Assembly: GCF_000424685.1 (NCBI RefSeq)
Contig: NZ_KE384224.1
Location: forward strand, 496,001-560,000
Source of the DNA: Methylococcus capsulatus str. Texas = ATCC 19069
Lineage (GTDB): Bacteria; Pseudomonadota; Gammaproteobacteria; Methylococcales; Methylococcaceae
Length of the DNA stretch: 64,000 nt
Direction of reading: 5' to 3'
Positions 50,012-60,311 of this stretch are shown here, in pieces. Each line of letters starts with the position of its first letter. Position 1 is the stretch's first letter. Under the pieces are notes generated by a model. That model had not been told where the DNA came from and did not search any database. It worked only from the letters and a program-made list of their open reading frames with translations. A program made the position numbers and the translations under genes.

Positions 50012-50546
50012 AGACATCGTCCTGCGGCGGGATGTCAATGCTGTCCAGATTCCCGACGGCACCCCTTGTGTGCTGCCGCAAGGCCAGGTCGTCAGCCTGT
50101 TCCAATCCCTGGGCGGCAACTTCACGGTCACCACCGAGCGCGGCTACATGGCCCGGATCGCCGGCGCCGATGCCGACGCGCTGGGCAAGGAACCGCCCGT
50201 CATGCCCGGCATCAGCCCTGACGCGGATGCCGAGTCGGTGGAAAAGAACGTATGGGAAGTCCTGCGTACCGTGTACGACCCGGAGATTCCGGTCAACATC
50301 GTCGATCTGGGGCTGGTCTATGCCTGCCGCGTCATCCCGGACGGCGCGGACGGCTTCAAGGTCGAAATCGTCATGACCCTCACCGCGCCCGGCTGCGGCA
50401 TGGGGCCCGTGTTGCAAAGCGACGTGGAATACCTGGTGAAGAACCTCCCCGCCGTGACCGCCGTCGAAGTCAGCGTCGTGTTCGACCCGCCCTGGGGCCG
50501 CGACATGATGTCCGAAGCCGCGAAGCTGCAGCTTGGGATGCTGTGA
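49998..50546 (+). CDS. sufT: Fe-S cluster assembly factor SufT
   Basis: A 182-residue protein with the MIP18/DUF59 motif DPEIPVNIVDLGLVY (94-108) and the conserved cysteine APGCGMG (Cys133), the reactive residue of this family. The extended N-terminus (DVNAVQIPDGTPCVLPQGQ) is that of the SufT form. It helps mature Fe-S proteins, typically under high demand. The ATG at 49998 has GAGGAGGAA upstream. No sufBCDS genes are next to it; it travels with ubiG and yciK. Confidence 0.9.
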   Translation: MYGREDIVLRRDVNAVQIPDGTPCVLPQGQVVSLFQSLGGNFTVTTERGYMARIAGADADALGKEPPVMPGISPDADAESVEKNVWEVLRTVYDPEIPVNIVDLGLVYACRVIPDGADGFKVEIVMTLTAPGCGMGPVLQSDVEYLVKNLPAVTAVEVSVVFDPPWGRDMMSEAAKLQLGML

Positions 50547-50745
50547 GCGTTCAGCGCACTCCGGACGGGCTTGCCTTTCCTCCCCCCGTAAGGACTGCGC
50601 CCTGGCAGGAAAAGCGCTGGAACAAGTGACAGCCGTTCTCCGGGCAGAATCCAAGGGAACGTCCGCCACGGCGACCCCCTTATGCTGACGGCGGGTGAAA
50701 CCGTCCCATCGATGCCACGAACGGGGGCGCAAATCTCGTACCGAT

Positions 50746-51144
50746 TCACCGGTCCGAAAGCGACGAAACCGTCTCGTACGCCCACAGCAGCCCCAACACC
50801 ACGAGCGCCACCCAGATGCCCACGATCACGAAGCCGGCGGCCCGGCTCACCGGGCGGCCGGTCGCCGCCATCTCCGCCGCCTTGGCCCGGCATTCCGCCA
50901 GCACCAGCGGCGGTATGAGCCTGAGGGCCAGCAGGATGCCCAAAGGGATCAGCACCAGGTCGTCCAGATAGCCGAGGACGGGGACGAAGTCCGGGATCAG
51001 GTCGATCGGGCTGAAGGCATAGGCTACGATACCCGCGACCAGCAGCTTCGCGTACCACGGAGTCGCCGGATGGCGCGCGGCCAGAAAGAGCGCAAGGGTT
51101 TCCGCCTTGAGACGGCGGGCTCGGGATTTGAGGCTGGCCAACAT
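50746..51144 (-). CDS. YkvA family (DUF1232) membrane protein
   Basis: A 132-residue membrane protein with the DUF1232 core: [23 protein letters not shown] followed by [20 protein letters not shown] final helix spans about 105-127. Function is not established for the family. The ATG at 51144 gives [13 protein letters not shown]; longer upstream codons overlap the ABC ATPase gene. It lies 14 nt after that gene and is probably the last cistron of the Yej-type operon. Confidence 0.85.
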   Translation of the reverse strand: MLASLKSRARRLKAETLALFLAARHPATPWYAKLLVAGIVAYAFSPIDLIPDFVPVLGYLDDLVLIPLGILLALRLIPPLVLAECRAKAAEMAATGRPVSRAAGFVIVGIWVALVVLGLLWAYETVSSLSDR

Positions 51145-51158
51145 GGATGAGAACCGCG

Positions 51159-52777
<1,619 letters not shown>

Positions 52778-52781
<4 letters not shown>

Positions 52782-53620
52782 CGCGCATCTTCCAGAAAGT
52801 CGGCGATGGCGGCCAGATCGGCGTATTCGATCACCGCGTCGGCGACGGCCCGCAGGGCCGGCTTTGGGCGGTAACCGACACCCAATCCCGCGACACCGAG
52901 GAGTTTGGCGTCGTTGGCGCCATCGCCCAGGCCAATGGAGTTTTGCGGAACGAGCCCCAGCTGCCCGCACAGAGCGAGCAGAAAGCCGGCCTTCTCCGCC
53001 CCGCCGCAGATCGGCCCTTCGATGCGCCCGGTCAAGAAGCCGCCGCGCGATTCCAGCCGGTTGGCGAGGGCGAAGTCCAGCCCGAGCCTGTCCTTCAGCC
53101 GATCGACGAAGAAATCGAAGCCGCCCGATACCAGGCCGATGCGGACTCCATGCCGGCGGCAGGCGGCGACCAGCGACTCCGCTCCGGGGTTGAGCACGAC
53201 CTTTTCGGCGTAGACCGCTTGGAGCACCGAGACGGGCAGCCCCCTCAGCAGGGCAACCCGGCGCTGCAGTGCCTGGACGAAATCCAGTTTGCCGTTCATC
53301 GCCGCCTCGGTGATCGCCATCACAGCCTGGCGCTGGCCGGCGCGGTCGGCGAGCTCGTCGATGCACTCGATGGCGATCAGGGTGGAATCCATGTCGGTGA
53401 CCAGCAAGCCCACGGCAGCGCCGACGAAGCCTGGCGGCAGCGGATTGATGTCCAGGCGCAGCGAGCGCCGCAGCACCTCGACGGTTTCGCGTTCGGCCGG
53501 CCGCTCATGCCGGAGCAGCCAGTGGCCACCCCGCGGCTCGAGACGGCCGGGAATCGCTGCCTGGATGCTTGCCGCGTCGGCATCGGCAAGGCGCGCAGTA
53601 TGGATCAGGGTTCGGTACAC
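52778..53620 (-). CDS. serB: Phosphoserine phosphatase
   Basis: HAD-family phosphatase, last step of serine synthesis. The 280-residue protein has the DxDxT motif VTDMDSTLI (Asp76, Asp78, Thr80), GLVSGGFDFFVDRL, and the motif IV region GLGDGANDAKLLGVAGLGVG. The first ~70 residues are a regulatory-type N-terminal domain. GTG start at 53620 with AGGAG about 8 nt upstream. It sits between yejE (12 nt away) and yejF (4-nt overlap), so it is embedded in the transporter operon. Confidence 0.95.
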
Positions 53621-53632
53621 CGAGAGGCTCCT

Positions 53633-55021
53633 TCAGTCGGCACGGCGCGGATCGAAGGCGTCGCGCACCGCGTCGGCGAACAGATTGGCCGCCAGCACCA
53701 GGGCGAACATGAAAACGAAGGCCGCCGTGAGAGACCACCACACCGGCGGCTCGCGGGCCATTTCCAGGCGGGCGCTGTTGATCATGTTGCCCCAGGAATC
53801 GGTGGTCGGATCGACGCCTATATTGACGTAGGACAGGACGGCCTCGGCCAGCACCAGCGAGCTGAAATCGAGCGCCACCGAGATCAACACGATGTGGAAC
53901 ACATTGGGCAGGATGTGACGCAGGAGGATCGTCCCCTGCCGCACCCCCAGCGCGCGCGCGGCCTGGACGTATTCCATCTCGCGCAGCTTCAGGGTCTCTG
54001 CGCGCAACAGCCGGCACAGCCCGGTCCAGCTCGTGATGCCCAGGATCAGGCATAGAAACAGCAGGCGCAGGTCGGCGCGCAGGGCCAAGCTGGCGAATTC
54101 CTCCTCGTGCTTGGCCATGTAAACCTGGGTAAGCAGGATCACCGCCGCGATCAGCAAGACGCCGGGAATCGAGTTCAGAGTGGTATAGAGGTACTGGATC
54201 AGGTCGTCGACCCAGCCGCGGAAATAACCGGCGAGAATGCCGAGGAGCAGCGACAGCGGCAGGGTCACGAAGGTGGTGAGAGTACCGATCAGGATGCCGG
54301 TGCGAATACTCTTGAGCGCCTGGTAGAGCACGTCCTCACCCACCTTGTCGGTACCGAACACGTGGTATTTGAGTGCCAGCTCCCCCAAGACCCCACCGAC
54401 GATGCACAGCACGACGACGGTGCCCAGGATGGCGCGCCAGGGAACCTCGCTCTGGCCCGACAGCACCTCGCCACCCACGAGGGACACCGGCAGTTCCCGC
54501 ACTCTGGCGATCAAGAACACCGTCCCGAAGCAGAGAATCACGCCCAGGCCCAGACCTCCGGCCGCCCCCTTGAAACCGGTCCGCAGCACGTCCCGCAGCC
54601 AGCCCCGCGCCGGGTCCTTCAAATGAGCGCCGCCGAACTCGAGGCGGGGATAATCCCAGCGGCTACTGCCGTCAGCCAGACGCAGGTTTTCCTTGGCATA
54701 GCCCTGTACCGCCAGCGGTGCCGAATAGGTCTTCTCCACCCGCGTCCGCAACGGCGTCAAAAACCAGTCCAGTACGCTGACCGGCTCGGTCTTGTACCGG
54801 ACGCCGCCCTCGCCGTCCGGCGGCAGGAAATGGATCGAATCGAGCACGGCGATGAAGAGATAGGCCAGCAGGATCACCGCCGAAACCATCGCGCTGCGGC
54901 TGCGGGCGACTTTGCGCCAGGGCCGGCGCAGGTGTTCATGCCGGCGGCTGTGCCAGATCAGTCCGCCCAGCATGGCGAGCAGCAGCAGAAACAGGGCGTC
55001 GGTCCAGAACAGAGTCAGCAT
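53633..55021 (-). CDS. yejE: Yej-type oligopeptide ABC permease, YejE
   Basis: A 462-residue permease, longer than the E. coli protein (about 340) because of an N-terminal extension with an extra helix (ALFLLLLAMLGGLIWHS) and a large periplasmic stretch (about 75-150). The permease core has six helices and the EAA-like loop MEYVQAARALGVRQGTILLRHILPN. The C-terminal LSYVNIGVDPTTDSWGNMI segment is typical of DppC/YejE proteins. It shares one base with the yejB stop (TGATG). Confidence 0.92.
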   Translation of the reverse strand: MLTLFWTDALFLLLLAMLGGLIWHSRRHEHLRRPWRKVARSRSAMVSAVILLAYLFIAVLDSIHFLPPDGEGGVRYKTEPVSVLDWFLTPLRTRVEKTYSAPLAVQGYAKENLRLADGSSRWDYPRLEFGGAHLKDPARGWLRDVLRTGFKGAAGGLGLGVILCFGTVFLIARVRELPVSLVGGEVLSGQSEVPWRAILGTVVVLCIVGGVLGELALKYHVFGTDKVGEDVLYQALKSIRTGILIGTLTTFVTLPLSLLLGILAGYFRGWVDDLIQYLYTTLNSIPGVLLIAAVILLTQVYMAKHEEEFASLALRADLRLLFLCLILGITSWTGLCRLLRAETLKLREMEYVQAARALGVRQGTILLRHILPNVFHIVLISVALDFSSLVLAEAVLSYVNIGVDPTTDSWGNMINSARLEMAREPPVWWSLTAAFVFMFALVLAANLFADAVRDAFDPRRAD

Positions 55022-55998
55022 CAGTTCAGACGCACACGCGGATCGGCAAGGGTATAGGAGATATCGGTCAGCACCAATCCCAGGATATAGAGCGCCGACC
55101 CCAGGAACACCATGGCGCGCACGATGGCGAAATCCTGCTGGGCGATGGCGTCGATGGTGTAGCTGCCCAAGCCCGGAATGGCGAAGAACGATTCGGTGAT
55201 GAGGCTGCCGATGAACAGCGAAGGCAGGATGACCACGACACCGGTGAGGATAGGTATCAGCGCGTTGCGCAACACGTGAGTGAACAGCGCCCGGGTTTCC
55301 GAGAGCCCCTTGGCGCGGGCAGTCCGGACGTAGTCGCGCTCGACCTCTTCCAGGAACAGCGTCCGGTACCAGCGCACGCCGGAACCGGTGCCCGCCACGA
55401 CGCTGATGATCACCGGCAGGATCAGGAACTTCACGGCGTTCCAGCCGCCGTCATAGCCGGAAATCGGCACCAGCAACAGGAGCTTTCCCATGAGGTACTG
55501 GCCGCCGATGATGTAGAACAGCGAGGAAATCGACAACAGTGCCACGCATAACGCGACGCCCCAGAATTCCAGGTAAGTCAGGCGGAAGAACACCAGTCCC
55601 ACCGCCAGGGTGATGTGGACCAGCAGCCCGAAGATCAGAGCAGGCACGGCGAAAGCCAGCGAAGGCCAGGCCCGCTGCGCGATGTCCGCCCCGATGTCGC
55701 GCCCGCTGTCTGAGCGTCCGAAGCGGAACAGGAACAGTCCCACCGATTTCTGAAAAAAAATGGTTTCGGTCAGTTTGGCGGTACCTTCGGCCCCGGCGTT
55801 CCAGAGCTTGGGCAGGTCATAGCCGCGTTCGTGCTTCCACAGATCGATCGCCTCCTGAGTCACGTGCTTCTGACCCAGGTGCATGCGCGCCATGTCATCG
55901 GGACTGTTGACCACGAAGAACAGCACGAAGGTGAGAACGTTGACACCGAGCAGGAGCGGCAGTGCGTACAACGCGCGGCGGATGAGATAGGCCGTCAT
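55021..55998 (-). CDS. yejB: Yej-type oligopeptide ABC permease, YejB
   Basis: A 325-residue DppB-type permease. It starts [20 protein letters not shown], has the large periplasmic loop after helix 1, and the EAA loop VRTARAKGLSETRALFTHVLRNALIPI. The ATG at 55998 overlaps the stop of the binding-protein gene by 4 nt; upstream codons are not homologous. The partner permease follows directly. Confidence 0.93.
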   Translation of the reverse strand: MTAYLIRRALYALPLLLGVNVLTFVLFFVVNSPDDMARMHLGQKHVTQEAIDLWKHERGYDLPKLWNAGAEGTAKLTETIFFQKSVGLFLFRFGRSDSGRDIGADIAQRAWPSLAFAVPALIFGLLVHITLAVGLVFFRLTYLEFWGVALCVALLSISSLFYIIGGQYLMGKLLLLVPISGYDGGWNAVKFLILPVIISVVAGTGSGVRWYRTLFLEEVERDYVRTARAKGLSETRALFTHVLRNALIPILTGVVVILPSLFIGSLITESFFAIPGLGSYTIDAIAQQDFAIVRAMVFLGSALYILGLVLTDISYTLADPRVRLN

Positions 55999-58160
55999 AA
56001 AGCCGCGGCCCTCAGCCTGTGACGGTAGCTGCGATAGGCCGGAACGACGGCCGCGAGCAGCAGCGCCAACCCCGCCAGCAGTGGCCACCAGACCGGCCGG
56101 TTCCACTCGGCGCGACGCGCCGCGCGCTGCCGCGCGTCGATCTTCAGGTACTTGAGTTTGTTGTTGGCCATCAGGTTGGGCTTGAGGTTACCGTACCAGG
56201 CATGATGCAACGAGAAACCCTTGGGATGCAGCCCGAAAATCCAAGGGGCATCGTGCCGGACCTTTTCCTGCAGGGCATCGATCACCGCCAGACGCTCCGG
56301 ACCGTCGTCCAGGTTGCGCATCCGCTCGAACAAGCGGTCGAATTCTTCACTCACATAGTTCGAGGTATTCTCGCCGCCATTCGGTACCTTGGCATTGCGC
56401 CCGTACAGCAGAAAGAAGAAATTCTCCGGATCGGGATAATCGGCATTCCAGCCCCACTGGTAGATCTGGGCGTTACCGGCCGCCATCTTTTGCTGGAACT
56501 GGTTGTAGTCGGTGGCACGAAACACCAGTTGGACGCCGAGCTTCTCCAATTGCTTGCGGTACCAGGCCAGCAGTGGCTTGTCGTCCGCCCCATGGGTCGA
56601 AAGATCGAGGTACAGCACCAGCGGCTTACCGGTCACGGCATCGACGCCGTTGGGGTAGCCTGCCTCCGCGAGCAGACGGCGGGCGGTTTCGATGCTTTTG
56701 CGCCGGGGCGCCCCGTCCACCCAATCGTAGACATAAGGATTGATCCCCTTCTCCCCTTCCCGGTAGCCGTAGATGCCCGGCGGCAGCACGCCTTGCGCCG
56801 GCACCCCCCGGCCGTTCATGAAGATGGCGATGAATTCCTCGTAATCCATGGCGATGCTGAGCGCCTGGCGCAGCTTGCAGTGCGCTTCGTCCAGCCCGCC
56901 GACCACCGGGTCGCGCAGGTTGAATCCGAGGTAGTAATCCGATGCCGCGACCGAGGTCTCCAGCCGGATGCCCTTCTCCAGCATTTCCGGTGTCAGCTCC
57001 GGACTGCCCGAGCTGCCGACCTGCACCGCCTGGTCGAAATTGTCCGAAGCAATGCCGGAATAATCGTAATAACCTTGCAGGAATTTGTTCCAATAAGGGA
57101 TCGTTTCCTTTTCCAGAACCATGACCACCCGGTCCACCAACGGCAGCAGCCTACCCGCGTCGGCCAGCAGACCGGCCGGCGCGTCTTCGGGATCGCCCTC
57201 GGCCGGGTAGCGGTCCTCGTGAAAGTACGGATTACGCTCCAGCACCATGCGGCGATTGGGGTTGTTCTCCGCCAGCATATAGGGCCCCGAGCCCACCGGA
57301 TACCAGTCCAGCGTGATGTTTTTCTCGATCAACCCCGGCTGGGCATAAAACGCATCGGCTTCCCAGGGCATGGGGGCAAAAAAGCTCATCGCCAGCCAGA
57401 AGCGGAACTGTGGATACTTGCCGTTCAGACGGATGACCAGCCGGTGCGGGTCGGGAACCTGGACGCCCTCCAGGGCATACCTCCGCAGATCGAAGAATTG
57501 CCCCTTGGGAGCCGCGAAATAATCCCGCTCCAGAGTGTCGCCCAACGCCTTGAAGCCGACGATGTGCTCCTTCATCAGCTCAGCGATCGGCGAATGCAGC
57601 GCCGGATGCAGCAGGCGTTTGATCTGGTAGGCGTAATCCTCCGCCGTCAGTTCGCGGGTGCCGGTTTCGGAGAAATCCGCCAGGGTTTGGATGCGGGCCA
57701 GCTGCTCGGGGCCCAGATGATGATAAAGATACTCGCCTCCCACACCGCGGGCGAAAGCCGGATGCGGCTGGAAGCGGATGCCGCGTTTCAGACGGAAGTC
57801 ATACTCGCTGTAGGCGATGGCCGAATCCGGCGTACCGGGCGGCAGGACCCGGCCGCCGGCATCGAGATAGCGGATCTCCGGAAGCGCCTCGGCGGTCGCC
57901 GGCTCCAGGACATAGGGGCGCTTGAGGTAGTGATACTGCAGCAGCGGCTCGTAGATCTGGCCGAGGATGAGGCTCTCGTCGGAACTGTAGGCGCGGGCCG
58001 GATCGAGGTGCTTGGGGCGTTCGGAAAACGAGGAATACAGGATGTTGCGCTCGGCATCGGCCGCAGGGTAAGGACTGTTGAGCGGTCCCTCGCAGCCCGC
58101 CAGCCCCAGGGCCGCGAACAGCGTCAGGTAAAGCCCGAGTTGGTTCGATCCGGTACTCAC
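55995..58160 (-). CDS. Oligopeptide-type ABC substrate-binding lipoprotein, YejA-like
   Basis: A 721-residue class C binding protein (about 600 in E. coli YejA). The N-terminus has a lipobox, LGLAGC (Cys23). The body carries family motifs such as [18 protein letters not shown], the [13 protein letters not shown] segment and [20 protein letters not shown]. Unusually it also ends with a basic-flanked hydrophobic helix ([21 protein letters not shown]) near residues 690-712, so it may be anchored at both ends. GTG start at 58160. It leads the operon yejA-yejB-yejE-serB-yejF. Confidence 0.9.
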   Translation of the reverse strand: MSTGSNQLGLYLTLFAALGLAGCEGPLNSPYPAADAERNILYSSFSERPKHLDPARAYSSDESLILGQIYEPLLQYHYLKRPYVLEPATAEALPEIRYLDAGGRVLPPGTPDSAIAYSEYDFRLKRGIRFQPHPAFARGVGGEYLYHHLGPEQLARIQTLADFSETGTRELTAEDYAYQIKRLLHPALHSPIAELMKEHIVGFKALGDTLERDYFAAPKGQFFDLRRYALEGVQVPDPHRLVIRLNGKYPQFRFWLAMSFFAPMPWEADAFYAQPGLIEKNITLDWYPVGSGPYMLAENNPNRRMVLERNPYFHEDRYPAEGDPEDAPAGLLADAGRLLPLVDRVVMVLEKETIPYWNKFLQGYYDYSGIASDNFDQAVQVGSSGSPELTPEMLEKGIRLETSVAASDYYLGFNLRDPVVGGLDEAHCKLRQALSIAMDYEEFIAIFMNGRGVPAQGVLPPGIYGYREGEKGINPYVYDWVDGAPRRKSIETARRLLAEAGYPNGVDAVTGKPLVLYLDLSTHGADDKPLLAWYRKQLEKLGVQLVFRATDYNQFQQKMAAGNAQIYQWGWNADYPDPENFFFLLYGRNAKVPNGGENTSNYVSEEFDRLFERMRNLDDGPERLAVIDALQEKVRHDAPWIFGLHPKGFSLHHAWYGNLKPNLMANNKLKYLKIDARQRAARRAEWNRPVWWPLLAGLALLLAAVVPAYRSYRHRLRAAAL

Positions 58161-58220
58161 TAATCCGAGCCCATGAAAAAGGTGGGCAATTATACGCGAA
58201 CCCTGCGGACACGATAGCGC

Positions 58221-58250
58221 TGGACAGCCCTTGGACCCTTGGCAGATACT
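58221..58250 (+). promoter_or_regulatory. Candidate sigma-70 promoter for fabI
   Basis: TGGACA at 58221-58226 and GATACT at 58245-58250 with an 18-nt spacer lie about 40 nt before the fabI ATG. On the opposite strand a TATAAT (58189-58194) could serve the divergent binding-protein gene, but it lacks a good -35. Confidence 0.45.
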
Positions 58251-58291
58251 CTGCGCCTTTTCCCCAAGACCCCATCCCGAAGGAGCATCCC

Positions 58292-59074
58292 ATGGGCTTC
58301 ATGCAAGACAAGCGCGTACTCATCGTCGGCGTAGCCAGCAACCGTTCGATCGCCTGGGGCATCGCCGAAGCGATGAAGGCGCAAGGCGCGGAAATCGCTT
58401 TCACCTACCAGAACGAGAAGCTCAAGGAACGCGTGGAAAAACTGGCCGCCGAATGCGGCTCCTCCATCGTCCTGCCCTGCGACGTCTCCAATGACGCCGA
58501 AATCGATCAGGTGTTCGTCGATCTGCGCAAGCACTGGGACGGGCTCGACTGCATCGTCCATTCGGTGGCCTTCGCCCCCCGCGAAGCCCTGGAAGGCTCC
58601 TACATCGACTCGGTCACCCGCGAGAACTTCCGCATCGCCCACGACATCAGCTCCTACAGCTTCGCCGCCCTGGCCAAGGCCGGCCGGACGATGATGGCCG
58701 GCCGCAACGGCTCCCTGCTCACCCTGTCCTATCTGGGAGCAGAACGCGCCGTCCCCAACTACAACGTGATGGGCGTCGCCAAGGCCAGCCTGGAAGCCAA
58801 CGTCCGCTACCTCGCCTATTCGCTGGGACCGGAAGGTACCCGGGTGAACGCCGTCTCCGCCGGCGCCATCCGGACGCTGGCCGCCTCAGGCATCGCCAAC
58901 TTCAGGGAAATGCTGGCGAAGGCCGAACAGGCCTCGCCGCTGCGGAAGAACGTCACCATCGAAGAAGTCGGCAACGCCGCCGCCTTCCTCTGCTCGGACC
59001 TCGCCTCCGGCATCACCGGCGAAATCCTCTACGTGGATGCCGGCTACAACTTCGTTGGCTTGTCGAGTTTTTGA
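58292..59074 (+). CDS. fabI: Enoyl-[acyl-carrier-protein] reductase (NADH)
   Basis: Last reductive step of each fatty-acid elongation cycle. The 260-residue SDR-like protein has [16 protein letters not shown] (cofactor site), the [12 protein letters not shown] segment, and the FabI active site Tyr157-x6-Lys164 (YNVMGVAK) with Tyr147 ahead of it. GAGCATCCC with AAGGAG is just upstream of the ATG. Length equals E. coli FabI (262). It is monocistronic; a hairpin follows. Confidence 0.97.
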   Translation: MGFMQDKRVLIVGVASNRSIAWGIAEAMKAQGAEIAFTYQNEKLKERVEKLAAECGSSIVLPCDVSNDAEIDQVFVDLRKHWDGLDCIVHSVAFAPREALEGSYIDSVTRENFRIAHDISSYSFAALAKAGRTMMAGRNGSLLTLSYLGAERAVPNYNVMGVAKASLEANVRYLAYSLGPEGTRVNAVSAGAIRTLAASGIANFREMLAKAEQASPLRKNVTIEEVGNAAAFLCSDLASGITGEILYVDAGYNFVGLSSF

Positions 59075-59080
59075 GCCCGG

Positions 59081-59107
59081 CGGTGGAGCCGCAAATCGGC
59101 TCCACCG
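59081..59107 (+). terminator. Perfect hairpin after fabI
   Basis: CGGTGGAGCCG at 59081-59091 and CGGCTCCACCG at 59097-59107 form an 11-bp stem with loop CAAAT, 6 nt after the fabI stop. No T-tract follows, so it may stabilise the mRNA 3' end or act with Rho rather than as an intrinsic terminator. Confidence 0.5.
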
Positions 59108-59736
59108 AATCCACCATCCCGTTGCATGTCTACTCTTGCAGGGAACCCGGACGAACGTCCGCTCTTGGGGACTCCGAGCCGGCTCATTTTCCGGCAACCA
59201 CCGCTGCAGTCTCTCCTCACTGGAGTCGCCACATGTTCGACGTTCGCCACCGAACGCCGCGACTTCCTGATCAGCGATTGGGGCAACCGGATTTCTGAGC
59301 CGGTGCCTGAATCTGCGTAGTGAGCACACTGCCCTCTTGCCCGTCACGCGTCGAGAGAACTCGGCAGACCCGGCGGAATGAATCCCTTGAAGGGTTTTGT
59401 GGGCCCCAGACAGCCTTGAAACTTCGCATTTGCCCCGATGTAGGCTGAATCCGAAACCAGAACCTCCCGAAACTTCTTGAGGTTCCACTCAGCCACGCTC
59501 CCCAAGCCAATACCCTTCAGCGAACCATCCGCCACGCTTTTCATGGGGCCACAGCCCACAATATTGGACTCCAAAAACAAAAGATTGAAATATTGCCACA
59601 AACGATACAGACAGCAATATTAAATCCTTGCCTATTGGTCCTTCTATAGGACGCCTATTCCGCCATCAAAGAGCAGTGCAGAAATAGATGGATAAGCGCG
59701 TTACAATACGAATAATGCCATGCACAATGAAATAAG
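59108..59736. other. Non-coding or decayed region
   Basis: I see no gene here that I can support. Short frames on both strands lack ribosome-binding sites and recognisable motifs. The left half is G+C-rich like the chromosome; from about 59560 rightward it turns A+T-rich. A small inverted repeat GTCCT/AGGAC lies near 59640. Confidence 0.4.
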
Positions 59737-60150
59737 TTACTTGAGAATCAGTTTGCTGGAAACGCGGCGACTGGCGCCTGCAATCACGCCATCCCCTGAG
59801 GTCAGAATGTAGGTCATACTATCGCCGTTGGGGCTGACATAGATTTTGTAGACGCTGCCTGAATTATAGGTAACAGTGCCGTGACAATCCTCACCAATGA
59901 CATAGGTCGCGGTATCGCCAGCACTCACACGCCCCAGACTATCGGTATAATTGTTGACTACGTTACCGGCGCCGTTATAGGACTCCATCCCGCTTTCGGC
60001 ATACGGCTCACCCGCATAATACCCTTGACTGGAATACGTATATGTGCCTTTGAGTGTTTTGATGGAGCAATACTCCTTGCTGGCTATTTCGAAAGAAGCG
60101 CCAAAGCCCAGCATGGAAACACATACGCATAACATCAACTTGGTTTTCAT
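59737..60150 (-). CDS. Small secreted beta-rich protein, unknown function
   Basis: A 137-residue protein with a signal peptide (MKTKLMLCVCVSMLGFGAS) and a body rich in Tyr, Gly, Ser and Thr. The pattern LKGTYTYSSQGYYAGEPY, then ESYNGAGNVVNNYTDSLG, then GEDCHGTVTYNSG resembles a family of exported proteins of unknown function that repeat GTY...G.G........G......DC.GT. The ATG at 60150 has AGGGGG 8 nt upstream. Two Cys (Cys28, and the DC motif) may form a disulphide. It lies 161 nt downstream of a large secreted-protein gene on the same strand; both are more A+T-rich than the rest of the window. Confidence 0.7.
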   Translation of the reverse strand: MKTKLMLCVCVSMLGFGASFEIASKEYCSIKTLKGTYTYSSQGYYAGEPYAESGMESYNGAGNVVNNYTDSLGRVSAGDTATYVIGEDCHGTVTYNSGSVYKIYVSPNGDSMTYILTSGDGVIAGASRRVSSKLILK

Positions 60151-60311
60151 AATTTATCCCCCTGACGGAGCTTTATTAGTATCGTCATCCGGATTTCTCC
60201 ACCACCGGTCACCAACGATCCCGTAAATCGGGATAAAGACTCTATCCCGCCCCGAGTTACAGGACTGCAGTCCATTGCTATTTGCCCAGCGTTTACCGAT
60301 GAGCGCACATA

